Below are positions 7,728-17,854 of a stretch of 64,000 nt of DNA, one piece after another. How positions within the stretch are numbered: position 1 is the stretch's first letter; the number at the start of each line of letters is the position of its first letter. The notes under the pieces were generated by a model. The model was not told the origin of the DNA. It ran no database searches and was given only the letters and a program-made list of their open reading frames with translations. Location of the stretch: contig JAJPYN010000018.1 in assembly GCA_021204905.1 (NCBI GenBank), positions 1-64,000 on the forward strand. The letters run 5' to 3'. Made by a program: the position numbers and the translations under genes. This stretch comes from Prevotella sp. GTDB taxonomy: Bacteria > Bacteroidota > Bacteroidia > Bacteroidales > Bacteroidaceae.

Positions 7728-9278
7728 ATGGCAATCAAGAAACGGCGTATCAGCCCGCGCCAGAAAATGATCAACCTGATGTACGTGGTGCTCATGGCAC
7801 TGCTTGCGCTCAACGTCTCTACGGAGGTGCTCAACGGCTTCTCGGTGGTAGACGAGAGCCTGCTGCGGTCCACGGCATTCTCGACAAAGGGCAACAACGC
7901 CATCTACGACAGTTTCGACGCGCAGATGAAGGCCAACCCGCAGAAGGTGAAAGAGTGGTTCGACAAGGCGCAGACGGTGAAAGAGATGAGCGACTCGCTG
8001 TACGACTTCGCGCAGGCGCTCAAAATAGCCATCGTTACCGAGGCCGACGGCAAGAAAGCCGACCTTAACAACATAAAATCGAAGGACGACCTCGAGGCCG
8101 CCTCGCACGTGATGCTCGCACCGGGCACAGGGCAAGGGCGGCAACTGTTCGACGCAATCAACCACTACCGAGAGCGTATTCTGAGGATGATTCCCGACAC
8201 GACGCAGCAGGCCATCATCGCCGGCAACCTGTCGACGGAAGTGAGCGCGCAGGCGAAGGCGTTAGGCAAAAACTGGCAGGAATATATGTTTGAAAACATG
8301 CCCGTCGCCGCAGCCGTAACCCTTCTCTCAAAACTGCAGAACGACGTGCGCAGCGCCGAAGGGGAGGCTCTTCACGACCTTGTGGCGAATATCGACCTGA
8401 AAGATATTCGCGTGAATAAATTAAGCGCCTTCGTCATACCCGAATCGCGCACCGTTGTCAGCGGCGACAAGTTCTCCGCGCAGATCGTCATGGCGGCGGT
8501 AGACACCACGCTCCAACCGCAGATCTTCATCGGCGACAAGCGGGTCGACCTGCATAACTCCACCTACGAATTCACTGCCGGGGGCGTGGGCGACCACACC
8601 TTCTCCGGATACATCACGATGCAGAACGGCGAGGGCGAGACAGTGCGCCGCGATTTCAGCCAGCAATACACGGTTGTCAACCCCTCCGCGACGGTCTCGG
8701 CCGACCTTATGAACGTCCTTTACGCCGGTTACGACAACCCGGTGAGCATCTCCATCCCCGGCGTGCCGCTGAACGCTGTCTCGGCAACGATGGCCGGCGG
8801 CGAGTTCCGCTCGTTGGGCATGGGGCATTTCGTGGCCAAACCCGCGACCGTCGGGCAGGATGTAACAATCAACGTCTCGGCCAATCAGGGCGGGCGCTCG
8901 CGGCAGATGGGGCAATACACTTTCAAAGTAAGGAAGTTGCCCGACCCGATAGCCTACATCCCGATGGGTACCGACCGTTTCAAGGGCGGCACATTGACGA
9001 AGCAGCAGCTGATGGCGGCAACGGGCATTGAGGCGGCCATCGACGACGGTCTGCTCGACATCCAGTTCCGCGTGGTCAACTTCGAGACGGTGTTCTTCGA
9101 CAACATGGGCAACGCCGTGCCGATGGCGTCCGACGGAGCGAATTTCTCCTCGCGGCAGAAGGAGCAGTTCAGAAAACTATCCTCGCGCAAACGGTTCTAT
9201 ATCTCGCACGTAACGGCTGTCGGCCCCGACGGGTTGACGCGCACGCTGCCCGCCGCGACGGAGGTACAAGTGAAATAA
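7728..9278 (+). CDS. porM: Type IX secretion protein PorM/GldM
   Basis: RISPRQKMINLMYVVLMALLALNVSTEVLNGF N-terminus characteristic of GldM. Confidence 0.94.
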   Translation: MAIKKRRISPRQKMINLMYVVLMALLALNVSTEVLNGFSVVDESLLRSTAFSTKGNNAIYDSFDAQMKANPQKVKEWFDKAQTVKEMSDSLYDFAQALKIAIVTEADGKKADLNNIKSKDDLEAASHVMLAPGTGQGRQLFDAINHYRERILRMIPDTTQQAIIAGNLSTEVSAQAKALGKNWQEYMFENMPVAAAVTLLSKLQNDVRSAEGEALHDLVANIDLKDIRVNKLSAFVIPESRTVVSGDKFSAQIVMAAVDTTLQPQIFIGDKRVDLHNSTYEFTAGGVGDHTFSGYITMQNGEGETVRRDFSQQYTVVNPSATVSADLMNVLYAGYDNPVSISIPGVPLNAVSATMAGGEFRSLGMGHFVAKPATVGQDVTINVSANQGGRSRQMGQYTFKVRKLPDPIAYIPMGTDRFKGGTLTKQQLMAATGIEAAIDDGLLDIQFRVVNFETVFFDNMGNAVPMASDGANFSSRQKEQFRKLSSRKRFYISHVTAVGPDGLTRTLPAATEVQVK

Positions 9279-9299
9279 AAACAATAAGAAATACGCATT

Positions 9300-10331
9300 A
9301 TGAAGAAGCTGTTTTTCATCCTGTTTATAGCCTGCATCGCTGTCAACGCCGCAGCACAACCCGCAGCACGGCGCGCCGAGCAACAGGCACAGGCGGCGAA
9401 GTCGAACGCCAACAACCTCTCGACACGCGCGCAGATATCCTTCCCCACGGCGCTGTCGATGGACGAGGATGTGGTGTGGCGGCGCGACATCTACCGCGAG
9501 ATCGACCTTAACGACCCGGCCAACGCCGGCCTTTATTACCCCGAGGAACCCGTCGGCGACCAGCAGAACCTGTTCACCTACCTTTTCAAACTGATGCTCA
9601 CGGGCAAGATTAAGGTGTACGAATACCGGCTCGACGGCAACGAGGTGTTCTCCGACAGCGCGCGCGTCAAGCCCCTCGATTTCATGGACAACTACGGCAT
9701 CTACTACGAGCGCAACGGCAAATCCATCCACATCGACAACAGCGACATCCCCTCGCGCGACGTTACCGCTTACTACTTGAAGGAAAGCGCCTACTACGAC
9801 CAAGCGTCGGCAACGTTCCACAAGAAGGTCATCGCCCTCTGCCCGATCATCAAACGCATGGACGACTTCGGCGACGGCGCGACATCCTACCCGCTCTTCT
9901 GGGTGAAATACGACGACGTGGCGCCGTTCCTGTCGAAACAAACCATCATGGTGAGCGATTTAAATAATGCCGCCACGATGTCCGTCGACGACTATTTCAC
10001 GAAGAACCAATACAGCGGCAAGATTTACAAAACAACGAACATGCTCGGGCGCACGCTCGCGCAAGTGGCGGGCGAGGATGCCGAACGGTTGACCGCCGAG
10101 CAGAAAAAGATTGAAGAAGAAATCGAAGCCTTCGAGCGCAACCTCTTCGCAAGCAAGATAGAGACCGACACGGTGGCTGCGGACAGTACCGAGATCGATG
10201 CCGACAAGCAAGCGAAGAAAAAGAGCCGCACAAGCCGCACAACCACCGCCCGCTCGTCGAAATCGAAGTCGTCAAAGTCCTCGTCGGCAGGCACAACGGC
10301 ACGCGTCTCGGCACGCCGCGAGCGCCATTAA
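9300..10331 (+). CDS. porN: Type IX secretion protein PorN/GldN
   Basis: DVVWRRDIYREIDLND...FPLF-like GldN pattern; position after porM; basic Ser/Lys-rich C-terminal tail. Confidence 0.9.
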   Translation: MKKLFFILFIACIAVNAAAQPAARRAEQQAQAAKSNANNLSTRAQISFPTALSMDEDVVWRRDIYREIDLNDPANAGLYYPEEPVGDQQNLFTYLFKLMLTGKIKVYEYRLDGNEVFSDSARVKPLDFMDNYGIYYERNGKSIHIDNSDIPSRDVTAYYLKESAYYDQASATFHKKVIALCPIIKRMDDFGDGATSYPLFWVKYDDVAPFLSKQTIMVSDLNNAATMSVDDYFTKNQYSGKIYKTTNMLGRTLAQVAGEDAERLTAEQKKIEEEIEAFERNLFASKIETDTVAADSTEIDADKQAKKKSRTSRTTTARSSKSKSSKSSSAGTTARVSARRERH

Positions 10332-10379
10332 CCCGGCCTTTTTTACAAACTGATAACTTGACATAAACCCGAACCTTAA

Positions 10380-12614
10380 ATGCGATTTCCGATTTCACTT
10401 TTCTTGCTCGCTTTTTCAGTAGCAACTAATGCCCAGACGCCGGTTTACCTCGACGACAGCGCGCCCGTAGAAGAGCGCATCGACGACGCGATGAGCCGCA
10501 TGACGCTTCACGAGAAGATTGCCGTTCTCCACGCGCAAAGCAAGTTCTCCTCGCCGGGGGTCAAACGCCTCGGCTTCCCCGATTTCTGGACCTCCGACGG
10601 CCCGCACGGCATACGCCCGGAGGTGCTGTGGGACGAGTGGGACCAAGCCGGACAGACCAACGACTCGTGCGTGGCGTTCCCCGCGCTGACGTGCTTGGCC
10701 GCGACATGGAACACCGACTTGGCACGGCTCTACGGCCGCAGCTTGGGCGAAGAGGCGCGTTACCGCGGCAAGGATATGGTGCTCGGACCCGGCGTGAACA
10801 TCTACCGCACGCCCCTCGGCGGCCGCAATTTCGAGTACATGGGCGAAGACCCGTGCCTCGCCGCGACGCTGGTGGTGCCGTACATCGAAGGGCTGCAATC
10901 CACCGGTACGGCGGCGTGCGTCAAGCATTTCGCACTTAACAACGACGAGCTCAACCGCCATAAGGTGAACGTCATCGTCTCCGACCGCGCCCTGCGCGAG
11001 ATCTACCTCCCGGCGTTCGAAGCGGCTGTAAAGAAAGGCAAGGTGTGGGGCGTGATGGGGTCGTACAACCTTTATAAAAACGTGCACAACTGCCAGAACG
11101 ACATCCTTTTAAACAAAATTCTCAAAGGCGACTGGGGCTTCGACGGCGTGGTGGTCAGCGACTGGGGCGGCGCGAGCGACACCGACGAGGCTGTCTACGG
11201 CGGACTCGATATGGAGTTCGGCACGTGGACCGACGGCCTGCAGACGGGCGCGACCGATGCGTACGACAGCTATTGCCTCGCCAAGGCGTATGAGGACGGC
11301 ATCATCGTGGGAAAATACTCCACAAAGGAGCTCGATGATAAAGTAAGGCGCGTGCTGCGGCTGTTCTTCCGCACAACGATGGCGACGAATCGCGCACGGG
11401 GGTTCATGTGCTCCGAAGCGCATTACGACGCGGCGCGGCAGGTGGCGGAAGAGGGCATCGTCTTGCTTAAAAACAAAGGCGATATCCTGCCGCTGAATAT
11501 CGAAAAAACAAAGCGCATCCTCGTTGTCGGCGAGAACGCGATAAAGCCCATGACCGTCGGCGGAGGGTCGTCGTCGCTCAAGGTGCAAAGGGAAATCTCG
11601 CCGCTCGAAGGCCTTAAAGCAAGGCTGGCGGAAACAGATATTGAAATCGACTACCAGCGCGGTTACACGGGCGGGATGACGAGCGAATACAACGGCGTAA
11701 CGATGGCTGCCGACCTGTCGGAGACGCGCTCCTCCGAACAGCTTGTTGCCGATGCCGTCGACGCGGCAAAGGGTGCGGATTATGTCATCATCTTCGGCGG
11801 GTTGAACAAGGACGAGCGGCAGGACTGCGAGGGCATCGACCGCGAGACGTTCGACTTGCCTTACAACCAGCAGCAATTAGTACTTTCGTTGTTGGCGGCG
11901 AACAAGAACATCATTTTTGTCAACATCTCCGGTAACGCCGTAAAGCTTGATTTCGCGGACAAGATCCCGGCGATCGTGCAGGGGTGGTACCTCGGGTCGG
12001 AGGCCGGCAACGCGCTCGCGGCAATCCTCACGGGCGATGTTAACCCCTCGGGCAAGCTGCCGTTCACGTGGACAAAGGAGCTCGCCGATGTCGGTGCGCA
12101 CGCGCTTGACACCTACCCCGGCACGTGGCGCGACGACGGCGAGATCATCGACGAGGAATACAGCGAGGGTATCTACGTGGGTTACCGCTGGATGGACAAG
12201 CAAGGAATAAAACCGCTGTTCGCCTTCGGACACGGGCTGAGTTATACGTCGTTCAGCCTGTCCGATTTGCAACTTAGTTCGGACACTTTTGCGCCGGGCG
12301 ACACGCTGGCGGTTTCAGTCAAGGTGAAGAACACGGGCAAGCGCGCCGGGGCCGAGACGGTGCAGCTTTACATTAGCGACAACCACAGCGCGGTCGACCG
12401 CCCGGAGAAGGAGCTCAAGGGCTTCGGCAAGGTGTTTCTTGCGCCGGGCGAAGAGCAGACGGTGAGCATTCCGATTAGCGTGCGCGACCTCTCTTACTGG
12501 GATGAGGCCACGGGCAATTGGAAGGCTGACGACGGCGCGTTCACGGTGCTTGCCGGCGACGCTTCGGACCACCTGCCGCTGCGGGCTTCGTTCACGCTCG
12601 ACGGCGCGGAATAA
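10380..12614 (+). CDS. Glycoside hydrolase family 3 (beta-glucosidase type)
   Basis: GH3 motifs (SDGPHGIRPE, KHFALNNDE, VVSDWGG) and C-terminal fibronectin-like domain. Confidence 0.93.
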   Translation: MRFPISLFLLAFSVATNAQTPVYLDDSAPVEERIDDAMSRMTLHEKIAVLHAQSKFSSPGVKRLGFPDFWTSDGPHGIRPEVLWDEWDQAGQTNDSCVAFPALTCLAATWNTDLARLYGRSLGEEARYRGKDMVLGPGVNIYRTPLGGRNFEYMGEDPCLAATLVVPYIEGLQSTGTAACVKHFALNNDELNRHKVNVIVSDRALREIYLPAFEAAVKKGKVWGVMGSYNLYKNVHNCQNDILLNKILKGDWGFDGVVVSDWGGASDTDEAVYGGLDMEFGTWTDGLQTGATDAYDSYCLAKAYEDGIIVGKYSTKELDDKVRRVLRLFFRTTMATNRARGFMCSEAHYDAARQVAEEGIVLLKNKGDILPLNIEKTKRILVVGENAIKPMTVGGGSSSLKVQREISPLEGLKARLAETDIEIDYQRGYTGGMTSEYNGVTMAADLSETRSSEQLVADAVDAAKGADYVIIFGGLNKDERQDCEGIDRETFDLPYNQQQLVLSLLAANKNIIFVNISGNAVKLDFADKIPAIVQGWYLGSEAGNALAAILTGDVNPSGKLPFTWTKELADVGAHALDTYPGTWRDDGEIIDEEYSEGIYVGYRWMDKQGIKPLFAFGHGLSYTSFSLSDLQLSSDTFAPGDTLAVSVKVKNTGKRAGAETVQLYISDNHSAVDRPEKELKGFGKVFLAPGEEQTVSIPISVRDLSYWDEATGNWKADDGAFTVLAGDASDHLPLRASFTLDGAE

Positions 12615-12782
12615 CAATTAATTTCCTTCATAATTTCATCAAAGAAAGGGGCTTGTCCGCGCGGCAGGCTCTTTTTTTGCGATGTAACGGAAAAGCTTTG
12701 CGGCAGGTGCAAAATTGAACATAAAATACGGCAAAAAGGACAAAAAATGAAAGCAGTTCTTTGCCGATTGCTTAAAAGATTG

Positions 12783-12790
12783 TAAATTTG
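12783..12790 (+). promoter_or_regulatory. Bacteroidetes -7 element TAAATTTG
   Basis: Matches TAnnTTTG, about 53 nt before the ATG at 12844. Confidence 0.5.
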
Positions 12791-12843
12791 CCGCGCAAAG
12801 TCTGAGAGAGTGATTTTGCAGTTTACGGAGCGAAATTGATTTT

Positions 12844-14046
12844 ATGCACACACATCGATTGAGAATTTGCATCATCGCATGCATGGCCTGCCTCGCGCTG
12901 GCGTCCTGCATCAAGGACGAGGAAGCCACGTGGGAGGCCGACATCACCGAAGCGTGGGTTGATCTGGACGACTATTCGAAGTATTTTTACAATGCCGACG
13001 ATGTCTACGCCAAGATCAATGCCGACTATGCTTCGTCGATAATCACGTTCGACAATGTAAGGCCCGGCGCGGATCTGTCGGCCATGGCGCCGCAGTTCAC
13101 CATCACCGAGGGGGCGACGATCACCCCGGCGAGCGGTACGGTGCGGGACTTCTCCGAGGGCGGACAGGAATACACCGTTGTCAGCCCCGGCAACCAGCGT
13201 TCTTACCGCACCTACACCGTGCGTTTCTCCACGCCCGACGTGGTGGGTGACACGATCCACTACGATTTCGAAAACTATTACCTCGACGATTCCGGCAAGT
13301 ATTATTATTGGTCGGACAACGACCCCGACGAGGAGCCTAACTGGGGTTCGGCCAACCCGGGATTCGCCCTTGCGCGCGCTACGGCATCCATCGAGGAATA
13401 TCCTTCGCTGCCCGTACCCGGCGGCGGTGTTGACGGCGGCGCATGCGTCAAGCTCACCACCTGCGACCTCGGCGCGTGGGGCACGATAACGAACAAGCGC
13501 ATCGCGGCCGGAAATTTCTTCCTCGGCTCGTTCGACCTGTCGAAAGCATTGACGGAAACATTAAAGAGCACGCGCTTCGGCCTGCCGGTGAACTATAAGC
13601 CCGTGCGCCTGACAGGATGGTATATGTATTCGCCGGGCAGCGAGATGATGGACCGCTCGGGCAACCCGCTCGACAGCGACGATGAGGCGATCATCTACTG
13701 CCAGCTCTACCGCAACCACGACGAGGACGGCAACTACGTCGTTCTCACCGGCGAGGACACCTTCGACAGCGAGCTGCGCGTCGGCCGCGGCGAATTCAAC
13801 TGCCCGCCCGTGTCGACATGGACCTATTTCGAAGTCGACGTCAGCTACTGGGACGACGTGGACAACGATATGCTCGAGAACATGGGTTACAACATGGCGC
13901 TCGTCTGCTCGTCGAGCAGGAACGGCGCATACTACGAAGGTGCGGTGGGCAGCACGCTCTACATCGACAACCTCTCCGTCATCGTTGAGAAGCCTTACGA
14001 AGACGATGCCGACACTGAAACGGAAACTGAAACAGAAAACGAATAA
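12844..14046 (+). CDS. Lipoprotein with PCMD-like (putative carbohydrate metabolism) domain
   Basis: Lipobox LALASC; TITEGATITPASGTVRDFSE...QEYTVVSPGNQRSYRTYTVRF, typical of PCMD proteins; DTETETETENE tail. Confidence 0.7.
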   Translation: MHTHRLRICIIACMACLALASCIKDEEATWEADITEAWVDLDDYSKYFYNADDVYAKINADYASSIITFDNVRPGADLSAMAPQFTITEGATITPASGTVRDFSEGGQEYTVVSPGNQRSYRTYTVRFSTPDVVGDTIHYDFENYYLDDSGKYYYWSDNDPDEEPNWGSANPGFALARATASIEEYPSLPVPGGGVDGGACVKLTTCDLGAWGTITNKRIAAGNFFLGSFDLSKALTETLKSTRFGLPVNYKPVRLTGWYMYSPGSEMMDRSGNPLDSDDEAIIYCQLYRNHDEDGNYVVLTGEDTFDSELRVGRGEFNCPPVSTWTYFEVDVSYWDDVDNDMLENMGYNMALVCSSSRNGAYYEGAVGSTLYIDNLSVIVEKPYEDDADTETETETENE

Positions 14047-14050
14047 CGAG

Positions 14051-14953
14051 ATGAAAAACCTTATCATTTCGGCCGCTTTCCTCCTTGCGTTCTCGGCGCA
14101 GAGCTTCGCAAAAGGCGGCCCGAAGGAAAACAATAACGACAGCGAGAACCCGCACGCCGTAACATTCGACGTCCGCTTCGGCGACAACATCGGCGGCACC
14201 ATACCCCTCGGCATGCCCGCCTGCATAAGGCACCTTAACTCGTTCTCGCCGCATTTCAACCCGCAGTTCGCCTCGTATGTAACCGTCCCGCTGAAACATA
14301 ATTTCAACATCGTGAGCGGCTTGAAGGTGGACCGCAAATCAATGCGCATCGACGCCGACGCAAAGGCATACTATGTCGAGATGACACGCGGCGGCGAACC
14401 GGTGGTGGGCTATTTCACGGGCAAGGTGAACCTCAGCTCGAACCTGTGGACCATCACCATCCCCGTCTTCGCCGGTTACGACCTGTCGGAGCACTTCTCG
14501 TTGCGCCTCGGCCCATACATCTCGTTCGCCTTCAGCCGTAATTTCAGCGGCTATGCTTACAACGGCTACCTGCGCAGCATCTCGTCGATGGGGCAGATCG
14601 ACCAAGAGTTTCTTTACTCGCTCATACAGTCGGGCCTCGACCTGTCGACGATGACCAACGCCGACCTGATTGGCCTGCTCCACAGCGTGCCCCACGACTA
14701 CCAATACCCCACGGGCGAGCGCCTCGAGGTGGGCACAAGCTCCGACCAGCGCGGCGACTTCGATTTCTCGTCGGACATGCGGCGCGTGTTCTACGGCATC
14801 GACCTCGGCGTCGACTGGAACGTAACGCAATCGATGGGCGTCTACGCCGACCTGCAATGGGGCCTGAACGGCATCTTCAAGAGCTCGTTCACCACAGTGT
14901 CCTACACGATGTACCCCCTCTTCGCAACAATCGGCATCTACAAGAAATTATAA
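14051..14953 (+). CDS. Outer membrane beta-barrel (PorT/OmpW-like) protein
   Basis: ATG at 14051 gives a 300-aa protein with signal peptide, alternating beta pattern and terminal aromatic strand; partner of the PCMD lipoprotein. Confidence 0.7.
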   Translation: MKNLIISAAFLLAFSAQSFAKGGPKENNNDSENPHAVTFDVRFGDNIGGTIPLGMPACIRHLNSFSPHFNPQFASYVTVPLKHNFNIVSGLKVDRKSMRIDADAKAYYVEMTRGGEPVVGYFTGKVNLSSNLWTITIPVFAGYDLSEHFSLRLGPYISFAFSRNFSGYAYNGYLRSISSMGQIDQEFLYSLIQSGLDLSTMTNADLIGLLHSVPHDYQYPTGERLEVGTSSDQRGDFDFSSDMRRVFYGIDLGVDWNVTQSMGVYADLQWGLNGIFKSSFTTVSYTMYPLFATIGIYKKL

Positions 14954-14974
14954 CAAAACAAACCAATTTATAGT

Positions 14975-15973
14975 ATGAAAAAGATTTTTACTCTGCTCTT
15001 TATGGGCATGGCATTGGCGGCGAACGCCACAGACTACACGGATGACCTTACCGTAACCGTTGGTACGGCAACACTGACATCGGAAACCACAGTCAGCTTA
15101 ACGCAAGCTGAGGACGGCACATATACTTTCACGTTGCCTGACCTTTACGTAAAATATTTGGTTATGAATCTTGCTGTCGGCACGATTGAAATAACCGGCA
15201 TCGAAGGCACTGACATGGGCAACGGCAACATTCTTCTTTCGGCTGAAGAAAATGTAACCATCCAGGACGGCAGCGATGAGGATGAAACTGTAACTTGGGT
15301 AGGTTCGGGCATGGAAGTTCCGGTAACGTTTGGCGCTGTTCTGGGTGCCGACGGCACGCTTTATGCCGAGATGAGCCTTTCCATTACCTATCAGGGCGTT
15401 ATAAATATTGACGCTTCCGCAGTGTTCGGCTCGCCCGTTGTTGAAGAATATACCGGCACATTGACGGCGGTTATCGGAGATGGTACGATTACGGAGGAAG
15501 ACAATGTTTACCTCACATACAATGCTGACGGCACTTACACTTTCACGCTCAAGAACTTCGTTCTGTACGCCGACGAAAACAGTCCGATGGGCGTTGGCAC
15601 AATCAACATCACGGGCATTGAAGGCACTGATGTTGACGGCGTGATTGACCTTGCTTTCTCTGACAGCATCACTATCGACGACGGCGACGTGGATTCTCCT
15701 TCCGGGTATTGGCTTGGCTCTATGCTTGGTCCTGTTCCCGTAACGCTTTCCGGCACAATGGACGACGGCATAATCACCCTTAACCTTTCCATCGAAGCCC
15801 CTATCGGCACTATCACTGTCAACTTCACTACCGCCGAAGACACCGGCATCCAGTCGGTTAACGCAGCAACCACGGCGAAGGACGGCGCAGCTTACACCAT
15901 CGGCGGCGTGAAGGCTCCGGCAAGCTACAAGGGCATTGTCATTCAGAACGGCCGCAAGGTGATTGCAAAGTGA
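14975..15973 (+). CDS. Secreted protein with two calycin-like repeats and a T9SS-like C-terminal tail
   Basis: Two copies of the 'G(T/D)GTYTFTL...G(T)I(E/N)ITGIEGTD' pattern; tail AAYTIGGVKAPASYKGIVIQNGRKVIAK. Confidence 0.7.
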   Translation: MKKIFTLLFMGMALAANATDYTDDLTVTVGTATLTSETTVSLTQAEDGTYTFTLPDLYVKYLVMNLAVGTIEITGIEGTDMGNGNILLSAEENVTIQDGSDEDETVTWVGSGMEVPVTFGAVLGADGTLYAEMSLSITYQGVINIDASAVFGSPVVEEYTGTLTAVIGDGTITEEDNVYLTYNADGTYTFTLKNFVLYADENSPMGVGTINITGIEGTDVDGVIDLAFSDSITIDDGDVDSPSGYWLGSMLGPVPVTLSGTMDDGIITLNLSIEAPIGTITVNFTTAEDTGIQSVNAATTAKDGAAYTIGGVKAPASYKGIVIQNGRKVIAK

Positions 15974-16000
15974 ATTAAATAGGCGATAAAAACAACCGTC

Positions 16001-16399
16001 ATGAAGAAAGTCGCAATCCTTTTCTTGCTCGCCCTGACCACGGTCGGTCTGCACGCGGAGACGTATAAATATCTCGTCTTCACCACTGCGGAGGGCGACA
16101 TCGCAATGACTGCCGCGGGCACGCAGATCACGTTTGCCGACGGTAATCTCATCGCTGTGAACGGCGAAGAGACGCAGACCATTGCTCTCTCCTCGCTGAC
16201 GAAGTTCTGCTTCTCCAACGATGTGACGGGCATCCGTGCTGTCGTCTCCGCGCAAGGATTGGAGACGGTGGAGGTGTACAGCGTCTCGGGACAAAGCATG
16301 GGGCGCTTCTCTTACACTGCCGGCACGACGCTTCCGCTGGGCAAAGGCACGTATGTGGTTAAGGGCGACAACGGGACGAAGAAAATTGTTGTGAAATGA
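16001..16399 (+). CDS. Small secreted protein with T9SS-like sorting tail
   Basis: Signal peptide; ends VEVYSVSGQSMGRF...LGKGTYVVKGDNGTKKIVVK. Confidence 0.65.
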   Translation: MKKVAILFLLALTTVGLHAETYKYLVFTTAEGDIAMTAAGTQITFADGNLIAVNGEETQTIALSSLTKFCFSNDVTGIRAVVSAQGLETVEVYSVSGQSMGRFSYTAGTTLPLGKGTYVVKGDNGTKKIVVK

Positions 16400-17772
16400 T
16401 GAAACGCGCACTTCCTTTTTTCTTGCTCCTGATTGCTGCCGGCACGACGGCACAGACGCTGAATGTGAATACGGGGCAGGTAACCTACGCCTATCCCGCG
16501 GATGAGCTCGGCGATGTAACGGTGGCCGAAACGGAGCTCACCATCGCCGGCACGACCTACGCCGTGGCGGACATCAGCTCGATGGCAGTCGATACTGTCG
16601 CGGTGGCCGACAACACGGTGAGCGTCGTTTACAATGATGACGCTGCATCGGTGGTCATCGCGGGCAACCTCGCCGGCATCGTTTCTGCTGCTGTCGACGG
16701 CGCACACGTAACGCTTCTGCAAGGTGATGCCACTGATGAAATCACATACACATTAAGCGGCAGCTCGAGCGACGGCTCGCTTTATATGGACGGCAGCCTG
16801 AAAGCAACATTCGTTCTCGACGGCGTAACGCTCAGCAATCCCGACTCCGCAGCCATCAATATTCAGGACGGCAAGCGCATCGCCATCGAATTAGCTGACG
16901 GCACAACGAGCACCTTGACCGACGGCTTGACGGGCGACGACGACGGTTCCGACGCGCATAAGGCCTGCCTCTACGTGCAAGGCCATACCGAGTTCAGCGG
17001 CGCCGGCGAGCTCGTTGTCAACGGCAATGTCAAGCACGGGCTGACCTCACACGAGTATTGCCTGCTCAAAAAGTCGGTCGGCGCCATCACAATCAACTCG
17101 GCAAACGACGGCTTCCACGTAGACCAGTACTACGAGCAGCGCGGAGGCGAGATCACTGTCAACTCGAAGGGCGACGGCATAGATGTTTCCGCCACCGACG
17201 AAAAGACCGACGAGTACAACGGACAGATAATCATCTCCGGCGGCACGCTCACGGCAACGGTAACGGGCGATACTTCCTACGCGATGAAGTGCGATTCGAC
17301 GTTCACCATGTCCGACGGCACGGTGAAGCTCCTTGCTACCGGCGACGGCGGCCGCGCGCTTAATGTGAACGGTTCGGCAAGCATCTCCGGCGGTTACATC
17401 GAAGGCGTAACCATGGGCGGCATCTACGACGAGGATGGACCTGACGAGAAGAAGCCGCACGCTATGGCTGTCGACGAGGATGTAACGTTCACCGGCGGCG
17501 AGATTTATTTCGCTTCGATGAGCAATAAAGGCTTTAAGATTGACGGCACGTTCCTCATCAACGGCGGCACGATATTGGGCATTGGCGGCAAGGAGGCGGA
17601 CACTCCGTCGAGCGACAGCCAGCAGGTGTTTAAGACCTATTCCAAGCAGACTGATTTGAGCGGAGAAGTTACTTACGACGATGTGGTTTTCACCCTTCCG
17701 ACCGGGTTTGAGATTAGCAGCAAGGGTTACGTACTTGTTTCCCGCGCAGGCCTCACCGCTGATTCTGAATAA
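16396..17772 (+). CDS. Carbohydrate-binding (Cthe_2159-like) beta-helix protein
   Basis: VLDGVTLSNPDSAAINIQDGKRIAIELADGTTSTLTDG and repeated GGxITVNSKGDGIDVS pattern; start overlaps the upstream stop. Confidence 0.8.
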   Translation: MMKRALPFFLLLIAAGTTAQTLNVNTGQVTYAYPADELGDVTVAETELTIAGTTYAVADISSMAVDTVAVADNTVSVVYNDDAASVVIAGNLAGIVSAAVDGAHVTLLQGDATDEITYTLSGSSSDGSLYMDGSLKATFVLDGVTLSNPDSAAINIQDGKRIAIELADGTTSTLTDGLTGDDDGSDAHKACLYVQGHTEFSGAGELVVNGNVKHGLTSHEYCLLKKSVGAITINSANDGFHVDQYYEQRGGEITVNSKGDGIDVSATDEKTDEYNGQIIISGGTLTATVTGDTSYAMKCDSTFTMSDGTVKLLATGDGGRALNVNGSASISGGYIEGVTMGGIYDEDGPDEKKPHAMAVDEDVTFTGGEIYFASMSNKGFKIDGTFLINGGTILGIGGKEADTPSSDSQQVFKTYSKQTDLSGEVTYDDVVFTLPTGFEISSKGYVLVSRAGLTADSE

Positions 17773-17798
17773 GCTTTTGTTTCCGGCTAAAAATTATC

Positions 17799-17845
17799 AT
17801 TCGCAAGGTGTTCCTTTTCCGGGGCGCTTTGCGAATCGATTTTTA
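17799..17845 (+). terminator. Hairpin ATTCGCAA...TTGCGAAT followed by T-rich run
   Basis: Inverted repeat 17799-17806/17829-17836, then CGATTTTT. Confidence 0.55.
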
Positions 17846-17854
17846 TAAACGGCT

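Noticed and set aside
6504-8165. 553-aa minus-strand ORF across porK/porL/porM
   Set aside because: Spans three well-supported genes on the opposite strand; no domain signature.
10418-10430. AGTAGCAACTAAT inside the GH3 signal peptide, partly matching the islet 17-mer
   Set aside because: Only the first 12 bases match and it encodes a normal signal-peptide end (SVATNAQ); may be chance.
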